Assembly (NCBI GenBank): GCA_004001285.1
Contig: AP018697.1
Span: 62,001 to 126,000, forward strand
Source: Arthrobacter sp. MN05-02
GTDB lineage: Bacteria > Actinomycetota > Actinomycetes > Actinomycetales > Micrococcaceae
Direction: 5' to 3'
DNA: 64,000 nt
The notes under the pieces were generated by a model. It saw nothing but the letters and a program-made list of their open reading frames with translations, did no database searches and was not told the origin of the DNA. Below are positions 40,350 through 49,787 of the stretch, one piece after another. A program made the translations under genes and the position numbers. Within the stretch, counting starts at the first letter, position 1. Each line of letters starts with the position of its first letter.

Positions 40350-40375
40350 ACGCCGGAGGGGAAGCCCTCCGGCGT
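40350..40375 (+). terminator. hairpin terminator after lsr2
   Basis: An 11-bp perfect stem (40350-40360 with 40365-40375), 4-base loop, followed by TATCT. It lies 14 bases after the lsr2 stop. Confidence 0.75.
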
Positions 40376-40459
40376 TATCTCGCCTGTGGCGAACACGCAC
40401 CCAAAGCACATGCCGTACCCGTAGCATCGAATTACGCGTTAGCTAGGAGTGTGTGTCTC

Positions 40460-42967
40460 ATGTTTGAGAGATTTACAGATCGTGCCCGTCGAGTTGTCGT
40501 GTTGGCCCAGGAAGAGGCCCGCATGCTCAACCACAACTACATCGGCACCGAGCACATCCTGCTTGGCCTGATCCACGAGGGCGAGGGTGTCGCCGCCAAG
40601 GCCCTGGAGTCGCTCAGCATCTCGCTGGGTGCCGTGAGGGAGCAGGTTCAGGAGATCATCGGGCAGGGCCAGCAGGCCCCGTCCGGTCACATCCCCTTCA
40701 CCCCCCGGGCCAAGAAGGTACTGGAGCTCTCCCTGCGGGAAGCACTCCAGCTCGGCCACAACTACATCGGTACCGAGCACATCCTGCTCGGTCTCATCCG
40801 CGAGGGTGAGGGCGTCGCCGCGCAGGTCCTCGTGAAGCTCGGCGCAGACCTCAACCGTGTCCGCCAGCAGGTCATCCAGCTGCTGTCCGGCTACCAGGGC
40901 AAGGAGCCGGCTGCCGCCGGCGGTCCGCAGCAGGAGGGAACTCCCGCCGGCTCGGTGGTGCTGGACCAGTTCGGCCGCAACCTGACGCAGGCGGCGCGCG
41001 AGTCGAAGCTCGATCCCGTCATCGGGCGCGAGTCCGAGATGGAGCGCGTCATGCAGGTGCTCTCCCGACGTACCAAGAACAATCCCGTCCTGATCGGTGA
41101 GCCCGGTGTCGGCAAGACCGCCGTCGTCGAGGGCCTCGCCCAGGCGATCGTCCGCGGCGACGTCCCGGAGACCATCAAGGACAAGCAGCTGTACACGCTG
41201 GACCTCGGGTCCCTCGTGGCCGGCTCGCGGTACCGCGGCGACTTCGAGGAGCGGCTGAAGAAGGTCCTCAAGGAGATCCGTACCCGCGGCGACATCATCC
41301 TGTTCATCGACGAGATCCACACCCTCGTCGGCGCAGGTGCCGCCGAGGGTGCCATCGACGCCGCATCGATCCTGAAGCCCATGCTCGCCCGTGGTGAACT
41401 CCAGACCATCGGCGCCACCACGCTGGACGAGTACCGCAAGCACATCGAGAAGGACGCCGCGCTCGAGCGCCGTTTCCAGCCGATCCAGGTCGCCGAGCCC
41501 TCCGTGGCCCACGCGATCGAGATCCTCAAGGGCCTGCGCGACCGTTACGAGGCGCACCACCGCGTGTCCATCACGGACGGTGCCCTGTCGAGCGCGGCGA
41601 CGCTGGCCGAGCGCTACATCTCGGACCGGTTCCTGCCGGACAAGGCGATCGACCTCATCGACGAGGCGGGGGCGCGCCTGCGCATCCGCCGGATGACCGC
41701 GCCGCCGGAGCTCAAGGAGATCGACGAGCGGATTGCGAACGTCAAGCGCGAGAAGGAGTCGGCCATCGACTCCCAGGACTTCGAGGGTGCTGCCGCGCTG
41801 CGCGACAAGGAGCAGAAGCTCCACGACGAGCGCAGCGACAAGGAGCGCCGCTGGAAGTCCGGCGGGCTGGACGACATCGCCGAGGTGGATGAGGAACTCA
41901 TCGCCGAGGTGCTCGCGAACTCCACCGGCATCCCCGTGTTCAAGCTGACCGAGGCCGAGTCCTCGCGACTGCTGAACATGGAGGCCGAACTGCACAAGCG
42001 GGTCATCGGACAGAACGAGGCCATCAAGGCGATCTCGCAGGCCATCCGCCGCACGCGCGCCGGCCTCAAGGACCCGAAGCGTCCGGGTGGCTCCTTCATC
42101 TTCGCCGGCCCCACGGGTGTCGGTAAGACGGAGCTCGCCAAGGCCCTCGCGGAGTTCCTGTTCGGCGAGGAGGATGCCCTGATCACCCTCGACATGTCCG
42201 AGTACTCCGAGAAGCACACCGTCTCGCGGCTTTTCGGTGCCCCTCCGGGCTACGTGGGCTACGAGGAGGGCGGCCAGCTGACCGAGAAGGTCCGCCGCAA
42301 GCCGTTCTCCGTGGTGCTGTTCGACGAGGTGGAGAAGGCGCACGCCGATCTCTTCAACTCGCTCCTGCAGATCCTCGAGGACGGCCGCCTGACGGACAGC
42401 CAGGGCCGCATGGTGGACTTCAAGAACACGGTGATCATCATGACCACCAACCTCGGGACACGCGACATCTCGAAGGGCGTCATGACGGGCTTCCAGTCCG
42501 GCTCCGACACCCAGACGAGCTACAACCGGATGAAGGCGAAGGTGCAGGAGGAGCTCAAGCAGCATTTCCGCCCGGAGTTCCTCAACCGCGTCGACGACAC
42601 CGTGGTGTTCCCGCAGCTCACCCAGGACGAGATCGTCCAGATCGTGGACCTGTTCCTCGAGCGCCTGAGCCGCCGGATGGCGGACAAGGGCATGACGATC
42701 GAGCTCACCCCCGCGGCCAAGGTGCTCCTTGCGACCCGCGGTTACGATCCCGCGATGGGTGCCCGGCCGCTGCGCCGCACCATCCAGCGCGAGATCGAGG
42801 ACCAGCTGTCGGAGAAGATCCTCTTCGGCGAGCTGAAGTCGGGAGAGCGCGTCGACGTCGACGTCGAGGGCGAGGGCGTGGATGCGCGCTTCACCTTTGT
42901 CGGACACGGTGCTCCCAAGGAACTGGAGGATGCGCCGGCCGCTCTCGAGGCCACCGTCCCCGAGTAG
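40460..42967 (+). CDS. clpC: ATP-dependent chaperone-protease ATPase ClpC
   Basis: An 835-residue Hsp100 unfoldase that feeds ClpP. Two Clp-N repeats ([16 protein letters not shown] and [16 protein letters not shown]) are at residues 20-40 and 95-115. AAA module 1 has GEPGVGKT near residue 213; the central UVR/coiled-coil region ([14 protein letters not shown]) is near 440; AAA module 2 has GPTGVGKT near 550. The ClpP-contact loop and C-terminal D2 domain complete a normal-length protein. The ATG at 40460 gives [25 protein letters not shown] is ten bases upstream. TAGCAT at 40422-40427 is a possible -10. Confidence 0.95.
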   Translation: MFERFTDRARRVVVLAQEEARMLNHNYIGTEHILLGLIHEGEGVAAKALESLSISLGAVREQVQEIIGQGQQAPSGHIPFTPRAKKVLELSLREALQLGHNYIGTEHILLGLIREGEGVAAQVLVKLGADLNRVRQQVIQLLSGYQGKEPAAAGGPQQEGTPAGSVVLDQFGRNLTQAARESKLDPVIGRESEMERVMQVLSRRTKNNPVLIGEPGVGKTAVVEGLAQAIVRGDVPETIKDKQLYTLDLGSLVAGSRYRGDFEERLKKVLKEIRTRGDIILFIDEIHTLVGAGAAEGAIDAASILKPMLARGELQTIGATTLDEYRKHIEKDAALERRFQPIQVAEPSVAHAIEILKGLRDRYEAHHRVSITDGALSSAATLAERYISDRFLPDKAIDLIDEAGARLRIRRMTAPPELKEIDERIANVKREKESAIDSQDFEGAAALRDKEQKLHDERSDKERRWKSGGLDDIAEVDEELIAEVLANSTGIPVFKLTEAESSRLLNMEAELHKRVIGQNEAIKAISQAIRRTRAGLKDPKRPGGSFIFAGPTGVGKTELAKALAEFLFGEEDALITLDMSEYSEKHTVSRLFGAPPGYVGYEEGGQLTEKVRRKPFSVVLFDEVEKAHADLFNSLLQILEDGRLTDSQGRMVDFKNTVIIMTTNLGTRDISKGVMTGFQSGSDTQTSYNRMKAKVQEELKQHFRPEFLNRVDDTVVFPQLTQDEIVQIVDLFLERLSRRMADKGMTIELTPAAKVLLATRGYDPAMGARPLRRTIQREIEDQLSEKILFGELKSGERVDVDVEGEGVDARFTFVGHGAPKELEDAPAALEATVPE

Positions 42968-42995
42968 TACCGGCAGCACGCACCGCACGGCATTC

Positions 42996-43028
42996 CGGAA
43001 CCCGCCCTGGTCACCAGGGCGGGTTCCG
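42996..43028 (+). terminator. long hairpin terminator after clpC
   Basis: A 33-base near-perfect palindrome, arms 42996-43011 and 43013-43028 around a single base. It lies 28 bases after the clpC stop and can act in either direction. Confidence 0.75.
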
Positions 43029-43135
43029 CCGTCGTGGGGCCAGGGGCCCGTAGGACGATGGGTGCCTTCAGCAACGGAATTCTTCCCTGAGTGAACGGTT
43101 GTGACCGGGGCCACACACGGTGGTAGAGATGACGC

Positions 43136-45168
43136 ATGACCACCCCTTTCTCATCGCTCGATGACTTCGTCGCCCTGCCGCGCCTCAGCGGCCTCGTCCT
43201 CGACCGGACGGGCACGCGCCTCGTGACGTCCGTCGCGACCCTCGACTCCAAGAAGACCGCCTATCGGACCGCACTGTGGGAGGTCGACCCTGCGGGCGAG
43301 CAGCCCGCGCGGCGCCTCACGCAGGGCGCGGCAGGGGAGTCGGGCGCCGTGTTCCTCGCCAGCGGCGACCTGCTCTTCACCTCGGCACGCCCCGACCCGG
43401 AGGACGCGGACGGCGAGAAGCGTGCCGCGCTGTGGCGTCTTCCGGCCGTGGGCGGTGAGGCGTCCCTGCTCCTGACCCGCGACGGCGGTGTCGCAGGCGT
43501 GGCCACGGCCGACGCGGCCGACGTCGTGGTCGTCACCGCGAACGCGCTGGCCGGTTCCGCGAACGAGGAGGACGACGCCGAGCGCCGCAAGGTGCGCAAG
43601 GAGGCAGGAGTCGCTGCCATCCTGCACGACGGCTACCCGGTGCGCTACTGGGACGCCGACCTCGGGCCGGACGAGCCGCGGTACTTCGGCCTGCAGGGAC
43701 TCGACGACGACGGCGGGCGGGCGCTCGAGGACCTCGCCCCCCTCCGTGCGCGGAGGCCTGCGGGACGCCCACCCCGTGCTCAGCCCCGACGGATCGACGC
43801 TCTTCACGGCCCTCACCGTGCCCGAGGAACGCGGCTCCCAGCGCACGGTGCTCGCCCGTGTGGACCTGGCCACGCGGGAACTCACCGTCCTGCTGGACGA
43901 CCGCGACAGCGACTACTCGCCCGGTCCCGTCAGCCCCGACGGCCGCCACCTCGCCGTCGTGAAGGACCGGCGCACCACGGTGGAGCTCGCGCCCGCCACC
44001 AGCCTGCTGCTGCTCCCCCTCGAGGGCGGGGAGCCGACGCCGCTGGCCGGCGACTGGGATCGCTGGCCGTCCCCTGCCGCGTGGCTGCCCGACGGCTCGG
44101 CCCTCGTCGTGACGGCCGACGACGACGGCGCGGCGCCGGTCTTCGTGATCGACGTCGCCACGGGGGTGGTGCGGCGGGTGACGGAGGATGCGGCGGCATA
44201 CTCCGACGTGCAGGTTTCCCCGGACGGGGCCACCGCCTACGCGCTGCGCAGCTCGTACCTGTTCCCGGCGGAGGCGGTGCGGATCGACCTCGCCTCCGGC
44301 GCCACCGAGCGCCTGCGCAATCCGGCGGAGCGCCCCGCACTGCCCGGCACGCTCGAGCGCATCGAATCCGTGGGGGAGGACGGACAGCCGGTGAAGTCGT
44401 GGCTCGTGCTCCGTGCTCCCCGAGGGCGCCTCCGAGGAGTCGCCCGCGCCCGCACTGCTGTGGATCCACGGCGGGCCGATCGGTTCGTGGAATGCGTGGA
44501 CATGGCGCTGGTCGCCGTGGATCATGGCTGCACGCGGGTACGCGGTCCTCCTGCCGGACCCGGCGCTGTCCACGGGGTACGGGCAGCACATGGTGGACCG
44601 CGGCTGGGGGCGGTGGGGCGGCGCACCGTATACCGACCTCATGGCGGCGACGGACGACCTGGTGGCGCGGAAGGACATCGACGAGACCCGCGTGGCGGCG
44701 ATGGGCGGCAGTTTCGGCGGCTACATGGCGAACTGGGTCGCCGGGCACACGGACCGCTTCGCAGCCATCGTGACCCACGCGAGCCTGTGGTCGCTGGACC
44801 AGTTCGGCCCCACCACGGATGCCGCCTTCTACTGGGAGCGGGAGATGACCCCCGAGGCCAGGGAGGAGAACTCGCCGCACCACCACGTGGGGGAGATCCG
44901 TACCCCCATGCTCGTCATCCACGGCGACAAGGACTACCGGGTGCCGATCGGCGAGGGCCTGCGGCTCTGGTACGAGCTGCTGTCGAAGTCGCAGCTGCCG
45001 GCCGATGCCGAGGGCCGGACGCCCCACCGCTTCCTCTACTTCCCGGACGAGAACCACTGGATCCTCAAGCCCCAGCATGCCCGGATCTGGTACGGGGTCG
45101 TCGAGGCCTTCCTGGCGTCGCACGTCCTCGGTGAGGAGCGGGAGCTGCCCGCCGAGCTGGGCCTGTAG
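43136..45168 (+). pseudogene. S9-family prolyl oligopeptidase, two frameshifts
   Basis: The three frames give a cytoplasmic S9C acylaminoacyl-peptidase-like enzyme of about 675 residues. The N-terminal beta-propeller spans segment 1 (MTTPFSSLDDFVALPRL) and segment 2, which resumes at SVRGGLRDAHPVLSPDGST. The alpha/beta-hydrolase domain is in segment 3: WIHGGPIGSWNAW, the nucleophile in AAMGGSFGGYMANW, the Asp in IHGDKDYRVP and the His in PDENHWIL. Break 1 is six Cs at 43737-43742 where five restore EDLAPSVRGGL; break 2 is a 7-bp tandem duplication at 44406-44419. Apart from these the protein looks functional. Confidence 0.85.
44406..44419. repeat. 7-bp tandem duplication in the S9 peptidase gene
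   Basis: GTGCTCC is present twice without a gap. Deleting one copy gives SWLVLPEGASEESPAP in a single frame, so this duplication is the lesion. Confidence 0.8.
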
Positions 45169-45192
45169 GGGTGCGGGCGGGGCGGCGCTTTG

Positions 45193-45198
45193 TAGAGT
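45193..45198 (+). promoter_or_regulatory. -10 hexamer of a leaderless start (argA)
   Basis: TAGAGT stands seven bases before the ATG at 45206; no ribosome-binding site is present. Confidence 0.5.
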
Positions 45199-45205
45199 GG
45201 GTCGA

Positions 45206-45715
45206 ATGACCTTCCCCTTCACCATCCGCCCCGCCCGCACCTCCGACGTCCCGGCCATCAAGTCGCTGGTCGAACCCCTCGCCGAGGAGCGCATCCTGAT
45301 GGCCAAGGAGACGGTGGCGTACTACGAGGGCCTGCCCGAGTTCCGCATCGCGGAGTCCGACGGCGGTGAGGTGCTCGGCTGCGGGGCGCTGCACATCATG
45401 TGGGAGGACCTCGCGGAGGTCCGCACGCTGGCGACCTCGCCTGCCGCCCGCGGCCGCGGCGTCGGGCACGCGCTGGTCGAGGGACTGCTCGAGGAGGCGC
45501 GTGCCTTCGGGGTGAGCCGGGTGTTCTGCCTGACCTTCGAGGTGGAGTTCTTCCGGCGCCACGGTTTCGAGGTCATGGCCGACCAGTCCGCCGTCGATCC
45601 GCAGATCTACTCGGAACTCCTGCGGTCCCATGACGAGGGCGTCGCGGAGTTCCTCGACCTGGCGCGGGTGAAGCCGAACACGCTCGGCAATACCCGCATG
45701 ATCAGGCAGCTCTGA
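45206..45715 (+). CDS. argA: amino-acid N-acetyltransferase (short ArgA type)
   Basis: A 169-residue GNAT protein that closely follows the single-domain N-acetylglutamate synthase of actinobacteria (Mycobacterium Rv2747): ARTSDVPAIKSLV, LGCGALHIMWEDLAEVRTLA, the acetyl-CoA loop ARGRGVGHALVEGLL, RVFCLTFEVEFFRRHGFEV and the ending VKPNTLGNTRM. It lacks the amino-acid-kinase domain of classical ArgA. It makes N-acetylglutamate for arginine synthesis. The ATG at 45206 is favoured by family length and by the -10 hexamer seven bases upstream; a longer frame reads through the peptidase gene. Confidence 0.87.
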   Translation: MTFPFTIRPARTSDVPAIKSLVEPLAEERILMAKETVAYYEGLPEFRIAESDGGEVLGCGALHIMWEDLAEVRTLATSPAARGRGVGHALVEGLLEEARAFGVSRVFCLTFEVEFFRRHGFEVMADQSAVDPQIYSELLRSHDEGVAEFLDLARVKPNTLGNTRMIRQL

Positions 45716-45838
45716 AGCGGGAAGGTTCGCTTTCCGCCGCCGGAGGAGGATAAGGTAAGACGACTTAGCATCTCCCCGGAGCTGCTGGCACGCCACCGGT
45801 ACCGGTGGCCGAACACCGAGTCGAAGGAGGTCCGCATC

Positions 45839-46015
45839 ATGGGACTGGATGACAAGATCGGGAACAAGGGCGAAGGCCTGGGCGGCAAGATCAAGGAAGG
45901 TCTGGGCAAGGCGACCGACAACGAGAACCTGGAGGCCGAGGGCCACAAGGACCAGGCCAGCTCGAACCTCAAGGACGCCGGCGAGAACGTCAAGGACGCC
46001 TTCAAGCGCGACTGA
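45839..46015 (+). CDS. CsbD-family stress protein
   Basis: A 58-residue hydrophilic helical protein, MGLDDKIGNKGEGLGGKIKE followed by a Gly/Lys/Asp-rich repeat-like body (DNENLEAEGHKDQASSNLKD) and a C-terminal ENVKDAFKR. This matches the CsbD family, abundant stress-induced small proteins of unknown mechanism. AAGGAGG at 45824-45830 is a strong ribosome site eight bases from the ATG. A hairpin follows, so it is a monocistronic unit. Confidence 0.85.
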   Translation: MGLDDKIGNKGEGLGGKIKEGLGKATDNENLEAEGHKDQASSNLKDAGENVKDAFKRD

Positions 46016-46054
46016 TGCAGCATCGGCCTGCCGGTGAACCCGCAGGCCGGACCA

Positions 46055-46094
46055 CCTGAGGGAGGGCGCCCGGGATCCTGGCCCTTCCCTCAGG
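46055..46094 (+). terminator. hairpin terminator after the CsbD gene
   Basis: Arms 46055-46067 and 46081-46094 pair over 13 bp with one bulged base; loop 13 bases. It begins 40 bases after the stop. Confidence 0.6.
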
Positions 46095-46236
46095 CGTCTC
46101 CCCCAAGGGACGGCTGCGCCGGTCGCCTATAGGCAGCGGCAGGAACGGGCGGTAACGTGGCCAATGGCCGGGGTGGTCCAGGGAATGCGGGCTGCAGGCT
46201 GTCAGAGTGTCCGTTCGCAGCCAAGGAGCAGCCGTC

Positions 46237-47238
46237 GTGAAGAAGCTCATCAATGACCCCAGGGCCGTGGTCGACGAGTCGGTCGAAGGATTCGGCATCG
46301 CACATGCCGACCTCGTGACCGTCCACCCGAACCCCCTCTTCATCACTCGCAGGGACGCACCCGTCCAGGGCAAGGTGGGCATCGTCTCCGGAGGCGGCAG
46401 CGGACACGAACCACTCCACGCCGGTTTCGTGGGACGCGGGATGCTCGACGCCGCGGTGCCGGGAGCGGTCTTCACCTCACCGACGCCGGACCAGATCATC
46501 CCCGCGACGTCCGCGGTCGACGGCGGTGCCGGCGTCCTGCACATCGTCAAGAACTACACGGGCGACGTCCTCAACTTCGAGACGGCGGCGGAGATGGCGG
46601 AGGCGGACGGCGTTCCCGTGCGTTCGGTCCTCGTGGACGACGACGTCGCCGTCGAGGACTCCCTGTACACGGCGGGCCGGCGCGGCGTCGGTGGGACCGT
46701 CTTCGTCGAGCGGATCGCGGGCGCCGCGGCGGAACGGGGTGACGATCTGGACGGCGTCGCGGGCGTGGCCCAGCGCGTCGTCGACGGCGTCCGCTCGATG
46801 GGCGTCGCCCTCGCCGCATGCACCGTCCCGCACGCGGGAGTGCCCAGCTTCGACCTGGCGGAGGACGAGATCGAGATCGGGATCGGCATCCACGGGGAGC
46901 CCGGACGGCACCGGATCGCGCTGGAGGACGCCGACGGCATCACGCAGCGGCTCCTCGATCCCATCGTCGCCGACCTTCGGCTGGCCTCGGGGGACAGGAC
47001 CCTCGTGATGGTCAACGGGATGGGCGGGACGCCCGCGAGCGAGCTCTACATCGTCTTCCGGAAGGTCGCGCAACTGCTCGACGAGCTCGGCGTCACGATC
47101 GAGCGGTCCCTCGTGGGCAACTACATCACTGCCCTCGAGATGCAGGGGGCTTCCCTGACCGTCCTGCGCGTCGACGACGAGATGCTCGAGCTGTGGGACT
47201 CCCCGGTCCACACCGCCGCCCTGCGCTGGGGGGTCTGA
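46237..47238 (+). CDS. dhaK: dihydroxyacetone kinase, DhaK subunit
   Basis: A 333-residue substrate-binding subunit of the PTS-dependent dihydroxyacetone kinase. [19 protein letters not shown] binds the substrate and phosphate, and GIGIHGEPG near residue 219 holds the His that binds dihydroxyacetone as a hemiaminal. [12 protein letters not shown] and [14 protein letters not shown] are typical. The GTG at 46237 has AAGGAG eight bases upstream (46223-46228); an upstream GTG at 46207 lacks one. It heads the dhaK-dhaL-dhaM operon. Confidence 0.93.
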   Translation: MKKLINDPRAVVDESVEGFGIAHADLVTVHPNPLFITRRDAPVQGKVGIVSGGGSGHEPLHAGFVGRGMLDAAVPGAVFTSPTPDQIIPATSAVDGGAGVLHIVKNYTGDVLNFETAAEMAEADGVPVRSVLVDDDVAVEDSLYTAGRRGVGGTVFVERIAGAAAERGDDLDGVAGVAQRVVDGVRSMGVALAACTVPHAGVPSFDLAEDEIEIGIGIHGEPGRHRIALEDADGITQRLLDPIVADLRLASGDRTLVMVNGMGGTPASELYIVFRKVAQLLDELGVTIERSLVGNYITALEMQGASLTVLRVDDEMLELWDSPVHTAALRWGV

Positions 47239-47240
47239 GG

Positions 47241-47891
47241 ATGGTGCAGCCCCTCGACACCGCCTGGACCGTCCGCTGGATCCAGGAGACGGCACGCGTC
47301 GTCGCCGAGAACCGCGCCCTGCTGATCGACCTCGACCGGGTGATCGGTGACGCGGACCACGGGGAGAACCTGGACCGGGGCTTCAGCGCGGTCGTCGCGA
47401 AGCTCGACGCCGGGGACGCCCCCGGTACGCCCGCGGCCGTCCTCAAGCAGGTCGCCATGACCCTGATGTCCACGGTGGGCGGCGCCGCCGGACCGTTGTA
47501 CGGCACGGCCTTCCTCCGTGCCGCGACCTCCCTCGGTGACGCCGGCGAGGTGGACGCCGCAGGGGTGGCTGCAATGATCAGGGCCGCCCGTGACGGCATC
47601 GTCGCCCGCGGCAAGGCCGAGGTGGGCGACAAGACGATGGTGGATGCCTGGACGCCGGCCACCGAATCGGCGGAGACCGCGGCCCAGGCGGGAGCCACCC
47701 CGCCCGAGGTGCTCGCGGCGGCCGCCAACGCCGCCCATGCAGGGGCCGTGGCCACCGAACCGCTGATCGCCCGCAAGGGCAGGGCCAGCTACCTCGGCGA
47801 GCGCAGTGCAGGACACCGGGATCCTGGTGCGGTGTCCACAGCGCTGATCCTGCAGGCCGCCTCCGAGGCCGCCGGAGGAGAGGTCGCATGA
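47241..47891 (+). CDS. dhaL: dihydroxyacetone kinase, DhaL subunit
   Basis: A 216-residue nucleotide-binding subunit with the Mg-chelating GDADHGENLDRG near residue 34, TLMSTVGGAAGPLYGTAFL and VGDKTMVDAW. In PTS-type systems DhaL holds ADP permanently and receives phosphate from DhaM, then phosphorylates dihydroxyacetone on DhaK. The ATG begins three bases after the dhaK stop region and the TGA overlaps the dhaM ATG by four bases. ARKGRASYLGERSAGHRDPG near the end is a family marker. Confidence 0.93.
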   Translation: MVQPLDTAWTVRWIQETARVVAENRALLIDLDRVIGDADHGENLDRGFSAVVAKLDAGDAPGTPAAVLKQVAMTLMSTVGGAAGPLYGTAFLRAATSLGDAGEVDAAGVAAMIRAARDGIVARGKAEVGDKTMVDAWTPATESAETAAQAGATPPEVLAAAANAAHAGAVATEPLIARKGRASYLGERSAGHRDPGAVSTALILQAASEAAGGEVA

Positions 47892-48631
47892 GCGTCGGAC
47901 TGGTCATCGTCTCGCACAGCGAGAAGATCGCCGAGGGGGTCGTCGAGCTCGCAGCGCAGATGGCGCCCGACGTCGTCCTCGTGGCTGCGGGCGGCGCGGC
48001 GGACGGCAGCGGACCGGCGCGCATCGGCACGAGCTTCGACCTCGTGCAGGCCGCGATCGAGCGGGCGTCGGGGGGCGACGGCGTGGTGGTCCTGACGGAC
48101 CTCGGCTCGGCCGTCATGACCGCCGAGATGGTGCTCGAGTTCCTCGACCCCGAGACCCGGAACACGGTGCGTCTCGCCCAGGCCGCCCTCGTCGAAGGGG
48201 CCGTCGCCGCAGCCGTGCAGGCGCAGGGGGGATCATCCCTCGACGACGTCGTGCGGGCGGCCGAGGGCGCCGTCGTCTCCGTCCGGCCCGAGGAGTTCGA
48301 GCCCTTCGTGAGCCATGGCGCCGCAGCACCCGGTCATGGTGCCGGGCAGGACGGGCCGCCGTCCTCGGGAGCGACGGTGAGCGGCTCCTGGACCCTGCCG
48401 AACCAGATGGGGCTGCATGCCCGCCCTGCCGCATCCCTCGCCGCGGGGCTCGCCGACCTCGACGCCGAGGTGATCGTGAACGGCGTCGACGGCAAGTCGG
48501 TGATGCTCCTGATGAGCCTCGGTCTGGGGCAGGGCCGGACGATCACCGTCGAGGCCAGCGGCCCCGACGCGCAGGCGGCCGTGGACTTCGTCGGCCAGGC
48601 GGTCGAGTCGGGGTTCGGCGAACCGGCCTGA
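47888..48631 (+). CDS. dhaM: dihydroxyacetone kinase phosphotransferase DhaM with fused HPr domain
   Basis: A 247-residue two-domain protein. Residues 1-135 are the EIIA-Man-like DhaM domain (VGLVIVSHSEKIAEG, with the phosphorylated His at 10, and VVLTDLGSAVMTAEM). After a Gly/Ala/Pro linker, residues 160-245 are an HPr domain: NQMGLHARPAASL holds the phospho-His, and GVDGKSVMLLMSLGLGQG replaces the regulatory-Ser region. E. coli DhaM additionally carries an EI-like domain; here it is absent, so free Enzyme I must supply phosphate. The last gene of the dha operon. Confidence 0.9.
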   Translation: MSVGLVIVSHSEKIAEGVVELAAQMAPDVVLVAAGGAADGSGPARIGTSFDLVQAAIERASGGDGVVVLTDLGSAVMTAEMVLEFLDPETRNTVRLAQAALVEGAVAAAVQAQGGSSLDDVVRAAEGAVVSVRPEEFEPFVSHGAAAPGHGAGQDGPPSSGATVSGSWTLPNQMGLHARPAASLAAGLADLDAEVIVNGVDGKSVMLLMSLGLGQGRTITVEASGPDAQAAVDFVGQAVESGFGEPA

Positions 48632-48659
48632 TCCGTCGGGCGTCCTCCGCCGTCCCGCA

Positions 48660-48691
48660 GCCTCCTGGCCGGGCGGCCTCCTAGCCGGGCA
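48660..48691. repeat. degenerate 16-bp tandem duplication at the mutY end
   Basis: Units 48660-48675 and 48676-48691 (GCCTCCTGGCCGGGCG and GCCTCCTAGCCGGGCA) differ at two positions. The second contains the mutY stop codon (TAG on the minus strand at 48681-48683); the first carries the corresponding CCA and lies beyond the gene. Confidence 0.65.
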
Positions 48692-49700
48692 GCCGGAGGC
48701 CCGCCTCGGTCTCCTCGGCGAGGCCGTCCGCCAGCAGCCCGGCGAGGGCGCGTTCGAGCTGCTCGGTGGGCGCCTGCAGGCCGTGCAGGGTGGCGAGCGG
48801 GCCCGCGTGTCCGGCGAGGGCCGGGACATTGACGGGTACCCCGATGCCGGGGTCGGCGGGGGTCCGCATCAGGATCGGTCGTGCCACGGGGCTGTCGGCG
48901 TGCCGCAGCACGGCGACGATGGCGCCGCGGACCTGCCGGTCGGTGCCCGCCCATGACTGGCCCTTGGGCACGTACTCGGGAGCGGGACGCCCGGCGGCGA
49001 CCCAGGCACAGGCGTCGATGACCGGGCATGCGGCGCAGAGCGGTGCCCGCGCAGTGCAGACCACGGCCCCCAGCTCCATCACCGCGGCGTTCCACTGCAC
49101 GGACAGCGCGTCGTCGACGGGCAGGAGGGCCACCGCCCGCCTCGTCTCCGCCGCCGTCAGCACCGGCGCGGGGAGGGCGGTTCCGCCGACGAGGCGCGCA
49201 TGCACGCGACGGATGTTCGTGTCGACGACGGTCTCGCGGCGGCCGAAGGCGAAGGCGGCCACGGCGGCGGCGGTGTAGGTGCCGACGCCGGGCAGGGAGA
49301 GGAGCTCGTCGTACGTGGCGGGTACCTCGCCGGCGTGAGAGGCGACGATCGCCGTGGCCGCGGCATGGAGGCGCAGCGCCCGGCGCGGATAGCCGAGGCG
49401 GCCCCAGTGGCGCACGGCCGCACCCGATGGCTCGGCGGCGAGGTGGGCCGGCGTGGGCCAGCGCTCCAGCCACTCCCGCCATACGGGGAGTACGCGTACC
49501 ACCGGTGTCTGCTGCAGCATGACCTCGCTGACGAGGATGCCCCAGGCCGAGCATCCGGGATCCCGCCAGGGCAGGTCCCGGGCATTCTCCCGGAACCAGT
49601 CCGTCACCCGCAGGTGGAGGTCCGGGGGTACCGCGTCGGCCCGTCCCGCAGCGCTCGACGTGTCTCCGGGTCCGGGAGGTGTTCCGTTGCCGGGGTTCAT
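48681..49700 (-). CDS. mutY: A/G-specific adenine glycosylase
   Basis: A 339-residue base-excision enzyme that removes A paired with 8-oxoG. SEVMLQQTPVVRV contains the catalytic Glu, LPGVGTYTAAAVAAFAFG is the helix-hairpin-helix, VVDTNIRRVHARL holds the catalytic Asp, and C-x6-C-x2-C-x5-C in CTARAPLCAACPVIDAC ligates a 4Fe-4S cluster. The C-terminal NUDIX-like domain is present but short. The ATG at 49700 is preferred since AGGAG lies six bases upstream; ATG 49718 is an alternative. It is divergent from the next membrane protein gene. Confidence 0.92.
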   Translation of the reverse strand: MNPGNGTPPGPGDTSSAAGRADAVPPDLHLRVTDWFRENARDLPWRDPGCSAWGILVSEVMLQQTPVVRVLPVWREWLERWPTPAHLAAEPSGAAVRHWGRLGYPRRALRLHAAATAIVASHAGEVPATYDELLSLPGVGTYTAAAVAAFAFGRRETVVDTNIRRVHARLVGGTALPAPVLTAAETRRAVALLPVDDALSVQWNAAVMELGAVVCTARAPLCAACPVIDACAWVAAGRPAPEYVPKGQSWAGTDRQVRGAIVAVLRHADSPVARPILMRTPADPGIGVPVNVPALAGHAGPLATLHGLQAPTEQLERALAGLLADGLAEETEAGLRLPG

Positions 49701-49775
49701 GGGATGCTCCTGGGTCATTGTCGTGAATACTCTAGCCACCGGCGTGGTGCCGGGAAGAATGCGAGCGGCCGTCCC

Positions 49776-49781
49776 TAGCCT
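49776..49781 (+). promoter_or_regulatory. -10 hexamer of a leaderless start
   Basis: TAGCCT stands six bases before the ATG at 49788; there is no Shine-Dalgarno sequence. Confidence 0.5.
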
Positions 49782-49787
49782 TGATGG

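Noticed and set aside
40439..43114. An 891-codon minus-strand frame opposite clpC
   Set aside because: Codon-position GC of clpC keeps the opposite frame open; the product is a Leu/Asp/His-rich nonsense sequence.
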